DNA from: Patiria miniata
Lineage: Eukaryota; Echinodermata; Asteroidea; Valvatida; Asterinidae
DNA length: 64,000 nt
Direction of reading: 5' to 3'
Assembly: GCF_015706575.1 (NCBI RefSeq)
Contig: NW_024037065.1
Span: 5,766,001-5,830,000 of the forward strand
A model generated the notes under the pieces. It searched no databases. It saw nothing but the letters and a program-made list of their open reading frames with translations, and had not been told where the DNA came from. The position numbers and the translations under genes were made by a program. Shown here one piece after another: positions 31,977 through 43,045 of the stretch; positions within the stretch are counted from its first letter, which is position 1, and every line of letters starts with the position of its first letter.

Positions 31977-34480
31977 CACGGCAAGTCGCAACATGAACAG
32001 CAGTATTCAACTTTACTAAGTCAGTTATTGATTACGTGAAGTGCGTGTGGAACAGTTTTTGTCGCAGCAATTGGGTTTATCCCTTGCATGTTTGTATACG
32101 CCGTGTGTGTCAGTACAAGTCTTCCATCGCCTGATCGCGCGCGCGCTCGCGGAGTTGTTACTTTTGTAACAACACAGTGGTGGAGCGTAGCAAAATGATG
32201 TTTGCCGTATTTTATGGCGGCCAAAGGACTGATGAGTAAACAAATTTGTTTGGTCCTTGGTACGGGGTCTTAGTTTACCAACTTCATTGAATGACCGATC
32301 AAAATGAACCTTACAAAATCCTCTTTACAGTGCCAAGTGTGCATTTATTACTTGAAGTAACGGAGCGTCATGAATCCGGGAACTTTCAGTGCAGTGCGCA
32401 CACTGCGGTAGCCCGCCGGTCACACTGTCAATTACGTGCAAATCTCCGTAACTCATTCTGCTGTTAGTCAAAATGTTCGTGTTGTCACAAGTAGGAAAAT
32501 GTACCAGGTACGAATGTATGGTTGTTCATTTTGTAAAACTTTTCCTCCAGAATGTTTAAGTAATATATCTTGAAGTTTAAACTCGGTGTGCATTAATCTG
32601 AAAGTCTTGGAAACAGCCACGAGGCCGTCTTTTTCTTTGCTTTGTGTAGAATCGCTATGGAGTAGAGCGCGTCGTGTTCATACCACTACATGTACACGCG
32701 CGTGGTTGTCTATGGAAGATGCGACTTAACTGTTTGTAAAATTTTCTGATGTCGTGCAGACTGCAGATGTGCTGGTATGATGAGAATTCAAACCTACATG
32801 ACTCACTAGGAGCATTGCGCCTGACCAGCCACATGACAGGCTCTGGACCAATAGGAATGAGTTTATTGTTATAGGTGTTTATGAATGGAAAACATATATA
32901 CATTACCGATTTTAATTTCACTTGAGATTTTAGAAAAAGTGCTTGGTTAGCCAGTATTTATGTTAACCCCACAGAAAACATTTGAAAAAAAAATGGATAA
33001 AAAGAAAAAGTCCACCTGACCATGGTAACTTCAACACTTACTCGCCTATCAATACCCCCCCCCCCTCCATCCTGGGCCATTCCACCTCTAAGTAGAGACT
33101 GTCTTTTTTGAAGTAACAAAATCCCCATCCCGGGGAAGAAATTCCAGCCTTTAATAGATGAGGATATCTGCACCTTACAGGCTGGGAATTAGCCTGGGCA
33201 CTTTTACATGTCTTATTAGGCGGGGTCACCGGCGGGGGGGGGGGGGGACCAGAGGGGGCAGTTGCCCCCCCCCTCCCCCCCCCCCCACTTTTAAAGAGGT
33301 AGCTATTTTGCCCCCCCCCCCCCAAGTTTTTACCAGGAGCGATTTTAAAAAACGAGGTTAATTAAAATGATACAAGAGGTAAAAAAGATTTTTGAACACG
33401 CGTCTCATTTTAATATCGGGCCCTATTAATAGTATTATGTACTACAATGTATCTTTTGCTCAGAAAATATTGGTTAAAGTGGTCAGAAATTGCCTCAGAT
33501 CGCACCACAGAGCATCTAGAATTCACATTTTTTTCGGGGCCCTTAAGCGGGCCCCGAACAGGGTAAGCCTTAATGATTTTTTTTTTGTATAGCAAAACTG
33601 CTATGCAAATTTTGAATTGCATAGCAGTTTACCAATTTTGCATAGCAGTTTTGTTATACTCAAATTTAGCCTCAGCTTTGCAATGACTATTTACCTGTCA
33701 GTGTCAGACTGTACAAATTACAAAGCAATAAAGAAGTAACTTAAGTTAAGCTGTGAACTTAATGACTCATCAGTTGTCTGTTTATTTCAGGAACTGCATG
33801 CTTGCTAGAATAACTTTCGAGTAAAAAAGCAAGTTAACAAATTATAACAATTTACTTCAGACGCAGGCCCTGAGCCTCAGCACAACAGTAGCATTTTATT
33901 AATCATTATCTCTTAGTGATCTCTTAGTGGTCTTTGTCTCTTTGACTCTTCCTCTTTTTCTCTAGACTCTAATGATCTATCTCAATCATTGTAAAGTTTC
34001 CAACTCTGAGTAATAGGTAAGGTAACCTAAGACTGCAATTCTACAAGACTGAGACTACAAGTTGAAGTTGTAAATAATTGAACTAAGTCAACTTTCAATC
34101 ATAACACAACAAAGTCCAACAACTATTAATAACTCTATGTCAACTTTGGACCAAATTATGAATAATATGATCATTGATCACACAACAATTGAGTCAGTCA
34201 CCAGGACTGAACACTGAACAGTTACAGAAGGGAGTATGAGTGATTGAGTGTTGATCATATCACTACTTATAAAGTCTCTTAATCCTAATCCATCAGTTCA
34301 GTCAGCATCACTGTGGCAATTTCCATGATGCCATTTCAATTTGACAATTTAAAGCTAAGACTAAAAGGTGATACTGATACTGAAGCGATTATATGATCTA
34401 TCATCTTATTCTTGTGTGTCTATAATCATAACATCTCTGCCTGTGCTTGGACCTGGTTGTTGTTCTGCTAATCTGCTTGA
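31977..34480. other. non-coding; G/C-run repeats and a small inverted repeat
   Basis: Contains a G-run and C-run block at about 33231-33325, with GCCCCCCCC...ACTTTTAAA also seen near 41408, and an imperfect inverted repeat GCTATGCAAATTTTG/TTGCATAGCAG at 33590-33650. No gene was recognised. Confidence 0.45.
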
Positions 34481-36303
34481 CCTGGGCGCCGACTGCATCT
34501 ATTGAGGAAACAGGTTGCCGCACTTGATGAATCAAACATATGCTCTGGGGGGCCACTTAGTGTGATACGCATAAGTTAATCTAGGGTGTCAGTTGCCAGC
34601 TTATTTCTGTAATCACTCTTAACCCTGTTCATGGCAGAGAAGCCCCGCTCCACGATGGCATTCGATGCTGCAAAAATAAATAAAGGATCAAATCAAATTT
34701 CATGTGATGCCCAGCTCAGTGTCATTGTGTTTAACAGTTGTAAGTTCTTTATAACTTGTAATGAAGTTTGAAATTTTGAGTCATTTGATTTTAGTCTTTG
34801 TAGATTAGCAAAACAAACACAATTACTGGTGCTACTTTTAGTGTAATGGATAACCTGTGTGTAATGATATTACAGTTTGAACTTGAACCTCTAGGCTAGT
34901 AACAAATTATGAAGAAATATAAAATTGTTTACCTGGCACAAGGAGCATCACTCTAATCATATGACAGAGGTTTGGGTAAGTCGCGTGGAAGCTCACAAGT
35001 AGCCTTCTCCATATCTCACTGCTGCAGTTCAGGTGTTGCAAACTGGATTTCCACAGTAGTTTCCAGCTTTCCCATTCATGGAAGAGTTCATCAGTGTTGC
35101 AACCTATAGGATTGTGGTAGGTGGGTAAGGGTAAGAAACAAGAAGGATAGAAGGTATTTTCTAAAGCTACAAATGCAAATAAACAATACTGTTAGTGTTA
35201 TTAATCATTTTGTATTTTTTGTTTAATAAGTCATTTACAGATAAATAATTACCTTGTTGGGTGACCAGTTGTCCAAAGTGATCAATGAAAGACTGCACCA
35301 AAGGTCTTCCAAATCTAACAAGAGCCTCACGATCAGTTGGCCACGCTAGAGTATCTAGAATCTTGAGACTTGAATACTGTGCCTCCTCGTGACATTTGCC
35401 AAGCCTTATGTGGACTTTTTTTTTCACGTTAGTGATTAGAGTTGTTGATATGGTGTCAACATCGGATGCTGATAGTGCTTGACCTTTGAGATGAACATCC
35501 TTGAAGCTCACTCCACTGTCCGTTGCCATAAGATCATGCAGAATCTTTTTGAAATCTGCCACCATATAGTCTTTGGTCAGAGCTGGTCTCTTTGCTGCTG
35601 GCTCATCATCACTCTCATTCAGACTTCGACCATCTTCATCCACACCTGTTGAGATAACATCCTCATGATCCTCAGGTTCTCGCAAAGCTCTGAGAGCAGA
35701 GAGGAGATCATTGATCCTTTGGTAGAAGGTTGTCAGGTAGGTCAGGGCCACATTAAAGTGTGTAATATCCTTCTGCAGAGCAAGTGACAGGTTTGCCAGG
35801 GAGTGATCAATGACTTAAGCAACATCAAATGAAATACAAAACGAACAGACTTCAGCTTGTTGAGATAGCCATTCAGTTTCGCCATCTCTGCAGCTGGCTC
35901 ATTACTGGCTACTTCATTCTCAAGAGAGGCAATTATCACAGCATATGAGTTGATGAGGGCTGCCACTGCTCTGCTCTTGAATTGCACCCATCTGGTTCCA
36001 TTAGCTTTCACTGGCTTCAGCAAATCTTCTTTCATAATTTTGGCCAACTGAAATAAAAACAAAATATGATTATATTACATGTATGTCAATTTATGTGCAA
36101 TACAGAAACAGTGCAATAATGTTATTCATTTCATTTTCATACCAAGTGTGCAATATAATAGTTAAATAATAATAAAAAATGAGTATGTTGTAATAAGTTT
36201 ACTACATGTACATGTTAAGACAAATCACCAAAGTTCAACCTCACCTCTTCAAGTTTTCCCGTACGTTTTGGACTTCTTGAGTAGAGGGCATACAAGGAGT
36301 TCA
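34481..36303 (-). pseudogene. hAT-type transposase-like protein (ZNF862/KIAA1586-like), 3' exons
   Basis: Four exon-like blocks in order on the minus strand: 36303-36245 (LNSLYALYSRSPKRTGKLEE, donor GAG|GTGAGG); 36047-35253 (LLKPVKANGTRWVQFKSRAV, donor CAACAAG|GTAATT); 35103-34933 (DELFHEWESWKLLWKSSLQ, donor CCAG|GTAAAC); 34667-34481 (SNAIVERGFSAMNRVKSDYR). SPKR, GTRW and the final V-E-R-G-F-S-x-M-N of hATC match the KIAA1586/ZNF862 branch of hAT-derived proteins. Junction phases agree. A frameshift near 35845, an in-frame TAA just after it, and a TAA in the last exon show it is dead. The continuation upstream is at 40099. Confidence 0.85.
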
Positions 36304-36307
36304 ACAT

Positions 36308-39300
36308 GGGTCATTCCGCCAGGTTGGGTCAATAAGTGTGACACACATAACAAAATTTCAAAGTGCAGCTTTTCAAATTTTAAGCAAATATTAAAAGTCC
36401 ACAAATATTCACCATTCATAATTTCTTAAACTTTTTATTGCAGCATGTGCATGGAAAATGCAGTAATCTATTACAATAACAGTGTGCACTTTCCAAATAC
36501 CCATGTAACAAGGACACCATTCTAACACCACTATAGTTCTAGCAAGGTATAGGTCACAGATAAAGTTTCCCAATGGCTCATTTTATTTGTTGTTTTGGTA
36601 ATCAATAACATTTCACGGATAAACATTGCAGCCAAGATGGAAATTCTTACATTTTAATTATATAAATTCAGTGGGAAAACAATCTACTGTATATGGTGAA
36701 GTTAAATGATATGCAAAAAAATACCCTCTCCTTAGCAATATTCCTGTTTTCTCAAGACTCACTCCATGACAGCACTTATTTTGGCTTCTGCAGAGAAGAG
36801 CAGAAATGAGCAACACAACTATGAACAATTGTAATGCTGCACGATCAGGAAATGGGTTAAATTTGTTGCTCATATAGATGTTACCCACGTAACAAGGACA
36901 CCGTATCTCTGTTACATCTTTCATTGCAAGGCTTTAAAGTTTGAGTCAAGAAACTAAATGTTAATATGTTGGATATTCAAATAAAACATGACCACTCAAC
37001 ATGGTGGTTGAAGTATACTTTGCATTCAGTTCTGAATCACTCAGTCTGTGACTTGTCAGGTGTCGACTGCCTTCATCATCGTTTGTAAAGGTAAGATGGT
37101 TCACACACAGCGGTTATTTACATGTATGTTTTCCCCAATTTTAAGCACTCTTGTTACAAGTCTAGAAACAATACAATTTCAACTTCTCAAATATTCACCA
37201 TTCATAATTTCTTAAACTTTTTATTGCAGCTTGTGCATGGAAAATGCAGTAATCTATTACAATAACAGTGTGCACTTTCCAAATACCCGTGTAACAAGGA
37301 CACCATTCTAACACCACTATAGTTCTAGCAAGGTATAGGTCACAGATAAAGTTTCCCAATGGCTCATTTTATTTGTTGTTTTGGTAATCAATAACATTTC
37401 ACGCATAAACATTGCAGCCAAGATGGAAATTCTTACATTTTAATTATATAAATTCAGTGGGAAAACAATCTACTGTATATGGTGAAGTTAAATGATATGC
37501 AAAAAAATCCCTCTCCTTAGCAATATTCCTGTTTTCTCAAGACTCACTCCATGACAGCACTTATTTTGGCTTCTGCAGAGAAGAGCAGAAATGAGCAACA
37601 CAACTATGAACAATTGTAATGCTGCACGATCAGGAAATGGATTAAATTTGTTGCTCATATAGATGTTACCCACGTAACAAGGACACCGTATCTCTGTTAC
37701 ATCTTTCATTGCAAGGCCTTAAAGTTTGAGTCAAGAAACTAAATGTTAATATGTTGGATATCCAAATAAAACACAACCACTCATAATCGTGTGATTTGTA
37801 ATATTTTTGTGTTCATGTTGTTCACTTCTTAAAATTAAAAACCATTCTGGAGCCTATCAACACCGGTTCAGGAGCACTGAGCTTCTGTTTGACGTCACAT
37901 AGCGGATGATGATAAATATGCTCTTCGCCCAGGGGCCAAGTGTAAAAAGCGCCTTGACGCATATAGGTGAGACGAACACCACAATCTGTCAGGTCAACAA
38001 TCTGAAATATTTAAAATAAAAATAAAAATATTTAAAATAATGTACATGGTGAATAAAACATGTCACAAAAACATCATTTCCTGGTTTTAGAAGGGTTGCA
38101 TGGTTAGGTGAAGTGCTAAGACGGAGATTGATACGTAAATTGAGCTGCGGGGGCCCCATGCTGTCAGTATCTGTAAGGTTCAAATATCGAATATAAGCCA
38201 AGGTATCATTGAATTGAACCCCCCCCCCCAAAAAAAAAAAAAAAAAATTCACAAATAAAAAATCTTCAAACTAAACAAAAAATTACCAGATTTTACTTAA
38301 ATACTCCCATTAACAAACCATGCGGTCATGTGATGTGGATGTCCTTTAAAAAAAATCTAGCTAAGATTATCCTAAGAAATTTTGAAAAAGTGTCCATGCT
38401 AAAATCGTGATTTCTCATCAGAATTTCACTTTTTGGTGGTTGATTAGCTGTAAATAAGGAAAATATAGTGGGGGTATTCAAGTAAAATCTTACATTGCTC
38501 GCGTCGGTGATGTCGTTTTCGTCCCCAGTGCGTGCTGGTGTGAACGAATGCAGTGCGGTCAATGTGCGTCCGTGGTGTTTATATGTGTCTTAGATCCTGA
38601 CTCTCCACTATCGTTCGAACTGCACTAAACAAGAACCTGCCTATAATTATATGTGTTAACCGGTTCCCGCCTGTACACGGGGAAACTAAACCCATCATTA
38701 AGGAACCAGTGTACGTGCATACATCACGTGACACCGAGTCGCCGCTCTCCACTCGTACTCGATGTCGAAACGATCAAATTACATACGTGTCTGTACATGT
38801 ACGTTCACACCAGTACATGTACGTTCACACCAGCGTGCACTGGGGACATCACCGCATTGCCTTCCCAAACTAGTAAACAGACATCCACAAACTCAAGAAA
38901 AGCTCTCGAAAAAGAACGGCAAATATTACTTTTATCTCCGAATCATAACTTAACTTAAGTACCATCATTAATTCTCGATGTGAACTGGATCCCTAAGGGG
39001 TCATGTTGGGCAATGTGGGGTTTGTTTTGGGGGTAAAATCTGGCGATTTTCACGGCAAAGGTAGTCTGATGAATTAATTTACAGTCGAACACTGACGTTA
39101 CTGTCGCCCGAAAAAGGCCACATGAAATGTAAAGAAAAGACGATTTTTAGAGTCCTACTAGTTCCTTGGAGTAGTAATTACTGTAAAACTTAGACGAAAC
39201 TCAAACAGAACAATATGATACGCTGATATTTTCTGCTAGAAACCAGTTATTTACTCACCAATCCACAATTCAAAAGCGGCCAAAAAATGTCCGCGTCGTC

Positions 39301-40094
39301 GTTGCAATTTGGCGAAGCGCGCGAAACCGACGCAACCGGACAGCAGTCACATTTCACCCTACACACGTAGCATGCTAGCCCGTAATAGTATCCATGTGAC
39401 CTACTCAACGTCATATGGAAAGGGTATACATTTTGGGCCAGAACCATCTTCCAAAGCGGGGGATAGGAAAAAATAGGCGGTCACATCTGACCCACGCAAC
39501 GCAAATCACGCAGGACACCGGACTTGCGTTGAACTTTTTAAATCAAGTATCTTCGTAAACTCGCTGCATATTTCATGGCTTTTATCACTTGTTTTTAAAA
39601 ATGTATCCCAGCATTTCTACCTGTTACAAAATGAAAACTAGTAACATTATCGGAATGTTAGTAAATAAAAGCAAACTACCCATGCAACACGAGCGGCATA
39701 GGAAGACACCACGCGTTACGTCGGTACGTACAAATTTAACTTCTTGTGTTTTACCAATGCAATGGTTCTGCACAAAATAAATAATTTTGTGGGAAAGCTT
39801 CACTCTAGTTGAATAAGCACCGGTAGCATGTTCATCAAAATGAGAAAATTATATCTGTTTTTAAAGGTATATTCAAATCGTTTATACAATATAAAGCTGG
39901 GGGTGGGTAAAAGTACTGAGGACACCACAGAAAAATGGTACAAATCATGGGAGTTTATTATTGACTTTTCAATTCAAATATATTTTACAAATGAAAACAT
40001 TAGTGCCACACTACATAAGCAAAAATTAACTTTGAACACATTCATAATTTTTATGTGCAAATTACTCAAATGACCCAACCTGGTGGAATGACCC
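36308..40094. mobile_element. 3.8-kb transposon inserted in a hAT exon, ACAT duplication
   Basis: Ends are 24-bp inverted repeats starting GGGTCATTCCGCCAGGTTGG (left) and GGGTCATTCCACCAGGTTGG (right, reversed). They are flanked by ACAT at 36304-36307 and 40095-40098. Removing the element and one ACAT joins VITM to LNSLYALY in frame on the minus strand, so the insertion site is exact. No transposase is recognisable; it holds a ~575-bp direct duplication and a 22-bp duplication (ACATGTACGTTCACACCAG at about 38804 and 38826). A 4-bp duplication fits Sola or Chapaev-like groups, but I cannot assign the family. Confidence 0.85.
36405..37774. repeat. direct duplication of ~575 bp inside the 3.8-kb transposon
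   Basis: 36405-36980 recurs at about 37191-37774 with an offset of 785-786 bases and only a handful of differences (for example one A fewer in the A run near 37505). Both copies contain minus-strand open frames reading MKDVTEIRCPCYVGNIYM, identical over more than 60 residues simply because the DNA is identical. CCCAYGTAACAAGGACACC occurs twice per copy. Confidence 0.92.
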
Positions 40095-40098
40095 ACAT

Positions 40099-40213
40099 AG
40101 TAATGACTTCTTCCATACTGGCTCCCTTAAAAGCATCCTTGGCAGCTAATTCCAAGCGGTGGTTCATGCAATGGATACCTAAGAGGTCTGGATACTCTTG
40201 ACGAAGGCGGCTT
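40099..40213 (-). pseudogene. hAT pseudogene, upstream part of the split exon
   Basis: Minus-strand continuation of the hAT-like gene at 34481-36303. It reads LRQEYPDLLGIHCMNHRLEL then AAKDAFKGASMEEVITM, matching the HC-x-x-HRLEL-x-x-KDAF segment before SPKR in KIAA1586/ZNF862-like proteins. Coding similarity stops near 40215 without a clear acceptor, so the 5' side is truncated or rearranged. Confidence 0.78.
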
Positions 40214-40215
40214 GG

Positions 40216-41190
40216 TCACGAAATTCCCATTTCTTTCAAATCGTAGCCATTCCTGGCCCGGGTCTAGATCCGCCTGCCAATTATTGCCAGTATTTGCCTT
40301 GATAACGGTAGTTTTCGTAGTAGTAGCCATGTTTTCATCAATATGCTACACATATAAAAAAACATATAAAAAATTTGAAACTCGGCACATGCATAGAGCA
40401 ACTCTTCCTAAACATACCCAAGAAATTTCATGACTATAGGTCCAAGGGTTTTGGAATTATGGCTAATTAATTATTCAATGTACGAATGGCAATTCTGCTC
40501 TGTGTACACGACGTATATGCGAAAATTCAGTTTTCACGGCGCGTAGCGCCGGAAAATTGTTCGCTACGCGGCAACCTGTGGTCCGATTTTTATGTTTTTG
40601 GTATCAAAAGATGCGCAAAGCTCCAGGCTAAAAAGTCATAACAGCTCGGGTCGCGAAAAAATTTTTTTTAGAGGCAATCACGGAAAATCCTTAAGCGCCG
40701 TAGGAAACGATGCTGACATTTTTATGGACGAATCCATTAATTTTGTAAGGGGTGATTTAGTCCCTGTTTTGAGTTTTACATCGTTTCTTGAATTCGTTTC
40801 AAGAAAAAATATATATACTGTGACGTTAAACAACTTATTATCTAATAAAGAAATGTTTCGAACACCATGAAAAGTATTAGTCGTCTTTTTTCCTTCTTTT
40901 TTTTTAATGCAGCAATATTGGTAATTATTGTTTCCAAGAAAGTACACCCCTTCATTTCCACCAATGGTGTGGTCCGCCGGGGGAAAGCATGCAGCTAGCT
41001 GCACACCACCCATGGTATCACGTACGGCTTGTCACAAGCGTCGAAGACAGCTTTCACCGTACTTTTTACCGCTCGGTACCTTGGTTTCGGTTTGTTAATG
41101 ACTTTTTAATTGATAATTCATTTCAGCAACACCTCTCTTCTTATACCAGTACATTAACTACACATGTGAATCTTATTTTTATTCTTCAAG
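40216..41190. other. no recognised gene
   Basis: Holds a minus-strand open frame (40127-40330, beginning MATTTKTTVIKANTGNNW) and a plus-strand frame of 92 codons at 40592-40870. Neither has a recognisable domain. CpG-rich GCGCGTAGCGCC near 40539-40551 is partly palindromic. Confidence 0.3.
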
Positions 41191-41281
41191 GCTCAGCGTA
41201 TAACCCGCCCTGTGTATAAGCCGCAGTAACCTTTTATCATGGACAAAATCAAGCCGCGGCTTATATTCCGAAAATTACGGT
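41191..41281. repeat. TAAGCCGCGGCTTATA-type dispersed repeat end
   Basis: GCTCAGCGTATAACCCGCCC, then AAGCCGCGGCTTATATTCCG and AAAATTACGGTA. This resembles the widespread repeat ends reading TACCGTAATTTTC-GAATATAAGCC seen in many animal genomes. Only one end is visible. Confidence 0.5.
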
Positions 41282-41407
41282 AGAAATAGTCCACATGCAT
41301 AGGTTAGCAGACATTACGTAGGTCACACTTTCGTTTCGGACCAACTTCACACTTTTCCCATTTGCTTTGATTTTGCTTTAATCCTGCTCTGGGAACAGTA
41401 ACTGGAT

Positions 41408-41463
41408 CTTGCCCCCCCCCCCCCCCCCCACTTTTAAAAGTGTTCCGCCGCCGATGGGCGGGG
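41408..41463. repeat. poly-C plus ACTTTTAAA-GTGTTCCGCCGCC dispersed repeat
   Basis: A C run of about 18 followed by ACTTTTAAAAGTGTTCCGCC. The same GCCCCCC...CACTTTTAAA junction occurs at about 33264-33295, and a related TTAGCTGCCCCCC run at about 26586-26605. It appears to be a fragment of a dispersed repeat family. Confidence 0.55.
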
Positions 41464-41553
41464 TAACAAGTGACTAAGAGATCAATTCATAGGCCATAAC
41501 TTCATCATGTTTGGGTACCAGACTACAATGCAGTCAATGAATCTAAAGCTCAC

Positions 41554-41826
41554 CTCTGTCAGAATGAAAAGATTATCCAGCTGCTCACCAAAGTATGCCA
41601 TCACAACAAGCAGCAGAGCACACGTGTCTGAGGTCTGGCCTCCACAAATTCTTCTGGAAGAAGTAACGTCACTCATTACACTCATAACAACCGACTTCAT
41701 GAAGTTGAGGATTCTTGACACTTTGGAGTCAAGTGCAGAATACAATGTCTCTTCAGTGTTCAGTCCGACTAGCTGCTTGAAGTGGCAAAAAAATCCCAGC
41801 CCTTGTGAAGGGGAAAGGCCACTCAT
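41554..41826 (-). CDS. possible exon, unrecognised
   Basis: Minus-strand stop-free segment ending LDNLFILTE at a good donor (CAGAG|GTGAGC). It carries LNTEETLYSALDSKVSRILN and SDVTSSRRICGGQTSDTCAL. It lies upstream of, and on the same strand as, the hAT pseudogene and could be an earlier exon of it, but I see no conserved hAT motif. Confidence 0.3.
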
Positions 41827-42439
41827 TCAACAAAACTGTAATGGATGCTAAGTTTTGACGAAATAAGACAATGTTGAGTGTAACCTTTCCATGACAAACT
41901 TTCAAAACTGCACAGCTCACATTTATACATGTGTAAATGGGGCTAGGCCTAATGCAAAGCAAGGAACAGTAGGCCTACAACAAGTCATGTTGACAACAAT
42001 CACTGACAATGGTTGAACAAGGTGGCAGAAATTCACCTTCAAAGTCAAACTCTTGACAGACAGACATAGGCTAGGCCTAGCTGCTCAGGGTAGGCCTATC
42101 CTACCACAAGACACGTAAAAAGCCTAACTTGGACTGTAAATAAACAATTCACTTGGCATTCTTGATGAGCGTACTGTGGCGGAACCGGGGGGCTGGCGGG
42201 ACCCAGGGGGACTGGTCTTGTTTATCCCAGGACTCCTACCCACACCTTTTATCCCACAAAAAATATTTATTAGCCTAACGAACGGGTGAGCGGCTACCCA
42301 AACGAAAGGGGGGGGGGACAATATTATTAACGAACGGTGGACTAAGCCTAGGGGCTGTTCGTTTGGTGGAAATATACCGTTTTGTGACTTAGTAATTAAT
42401 TGAATGGAACTAGAGCAATACAAGTAGCGACAACAGGCC

Positions 42440-43045
42440 TCAAGGTGAATCAGGTAACCCTCACGGCAGACCTAGGTAACCCTCACGATGAACCTGAGTA
42501 ACCCTCAAAGAGACAAGTGATTCCAAAGACGATTATAGATATGATTTATTCAAGAATCTCAATCATCAATGGATTTGTTCAATAATCACTACAATAATTT
42601 ACAATATTATACAATAAACGAGGTGATAAATATTATGGACGTAAATATCTCACACTGTGACACAATAGGCAATAACCCTCACTCGTTACCTCCAGGGTCA
42701 ACTGCACCCTTTTGAAGTAACTTAGTCTAACGTAACCCTCACGTGGTCAACTGCACCACTAAATAAATAACAGAAAGATTAGCTTTATGCGGTCAACTGC
42801 ACCGTGTGTAGTCACTTATACAATTATAATGAGGTAGCACAGTTCTAATAACCCTCACACAGATAGAACTGTCCCTATAACTCTTACACAATAAAGGTAA
42901 CCCTCAACCCGATTCAGCGTCAAAGCAGGTTGAAATGTGTAATTCCAATAACTCTCACCCAGGAAAGGTAACCCTCAACAAGATTACACAATATAATCCT
43001 TATGTGCAATAACCCACACACACAAAACCGGTAACCCTCACAAGT
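42440..43045. repeat. TAACCCTCA-rich repeat with interspersed GTCAACTGCACC
   Basis: Nine exact TAACCCTCA words occur between about 42454 and 43039, mostly preceded by G or A and followed by C or A, with several one-base variants (AACTCTCAC, AACTCTTAC). Three GTCAACTGCACC words lie between them (about 42693, 42740, 42781). Spacing is irregular, so it is not a simple tandem. Possibly the interior of an LTR or other long repeat extending to about 43700. Confidence 0.7.

Noticed and set aside
33038..33361. Gly/Pro-rich open frames on both strands
   Set aside because: They run through poly-G and poly-C tracts and have no domain or splice support.
36658..37709. Duplicated minus-strand protein MKDVTEIRCPCYVG...
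   Set aside because: The identity reflects a recent DNA duplication. There is no independent evidence of coding, and one copy is frameshifted at its end.
42440..43045. Interstitial telomere repeat
   Set aside because: TAACCC-like words occur, but spacing is irregular and the repeated word is TAACCCTCA, not a hexamer tandem.
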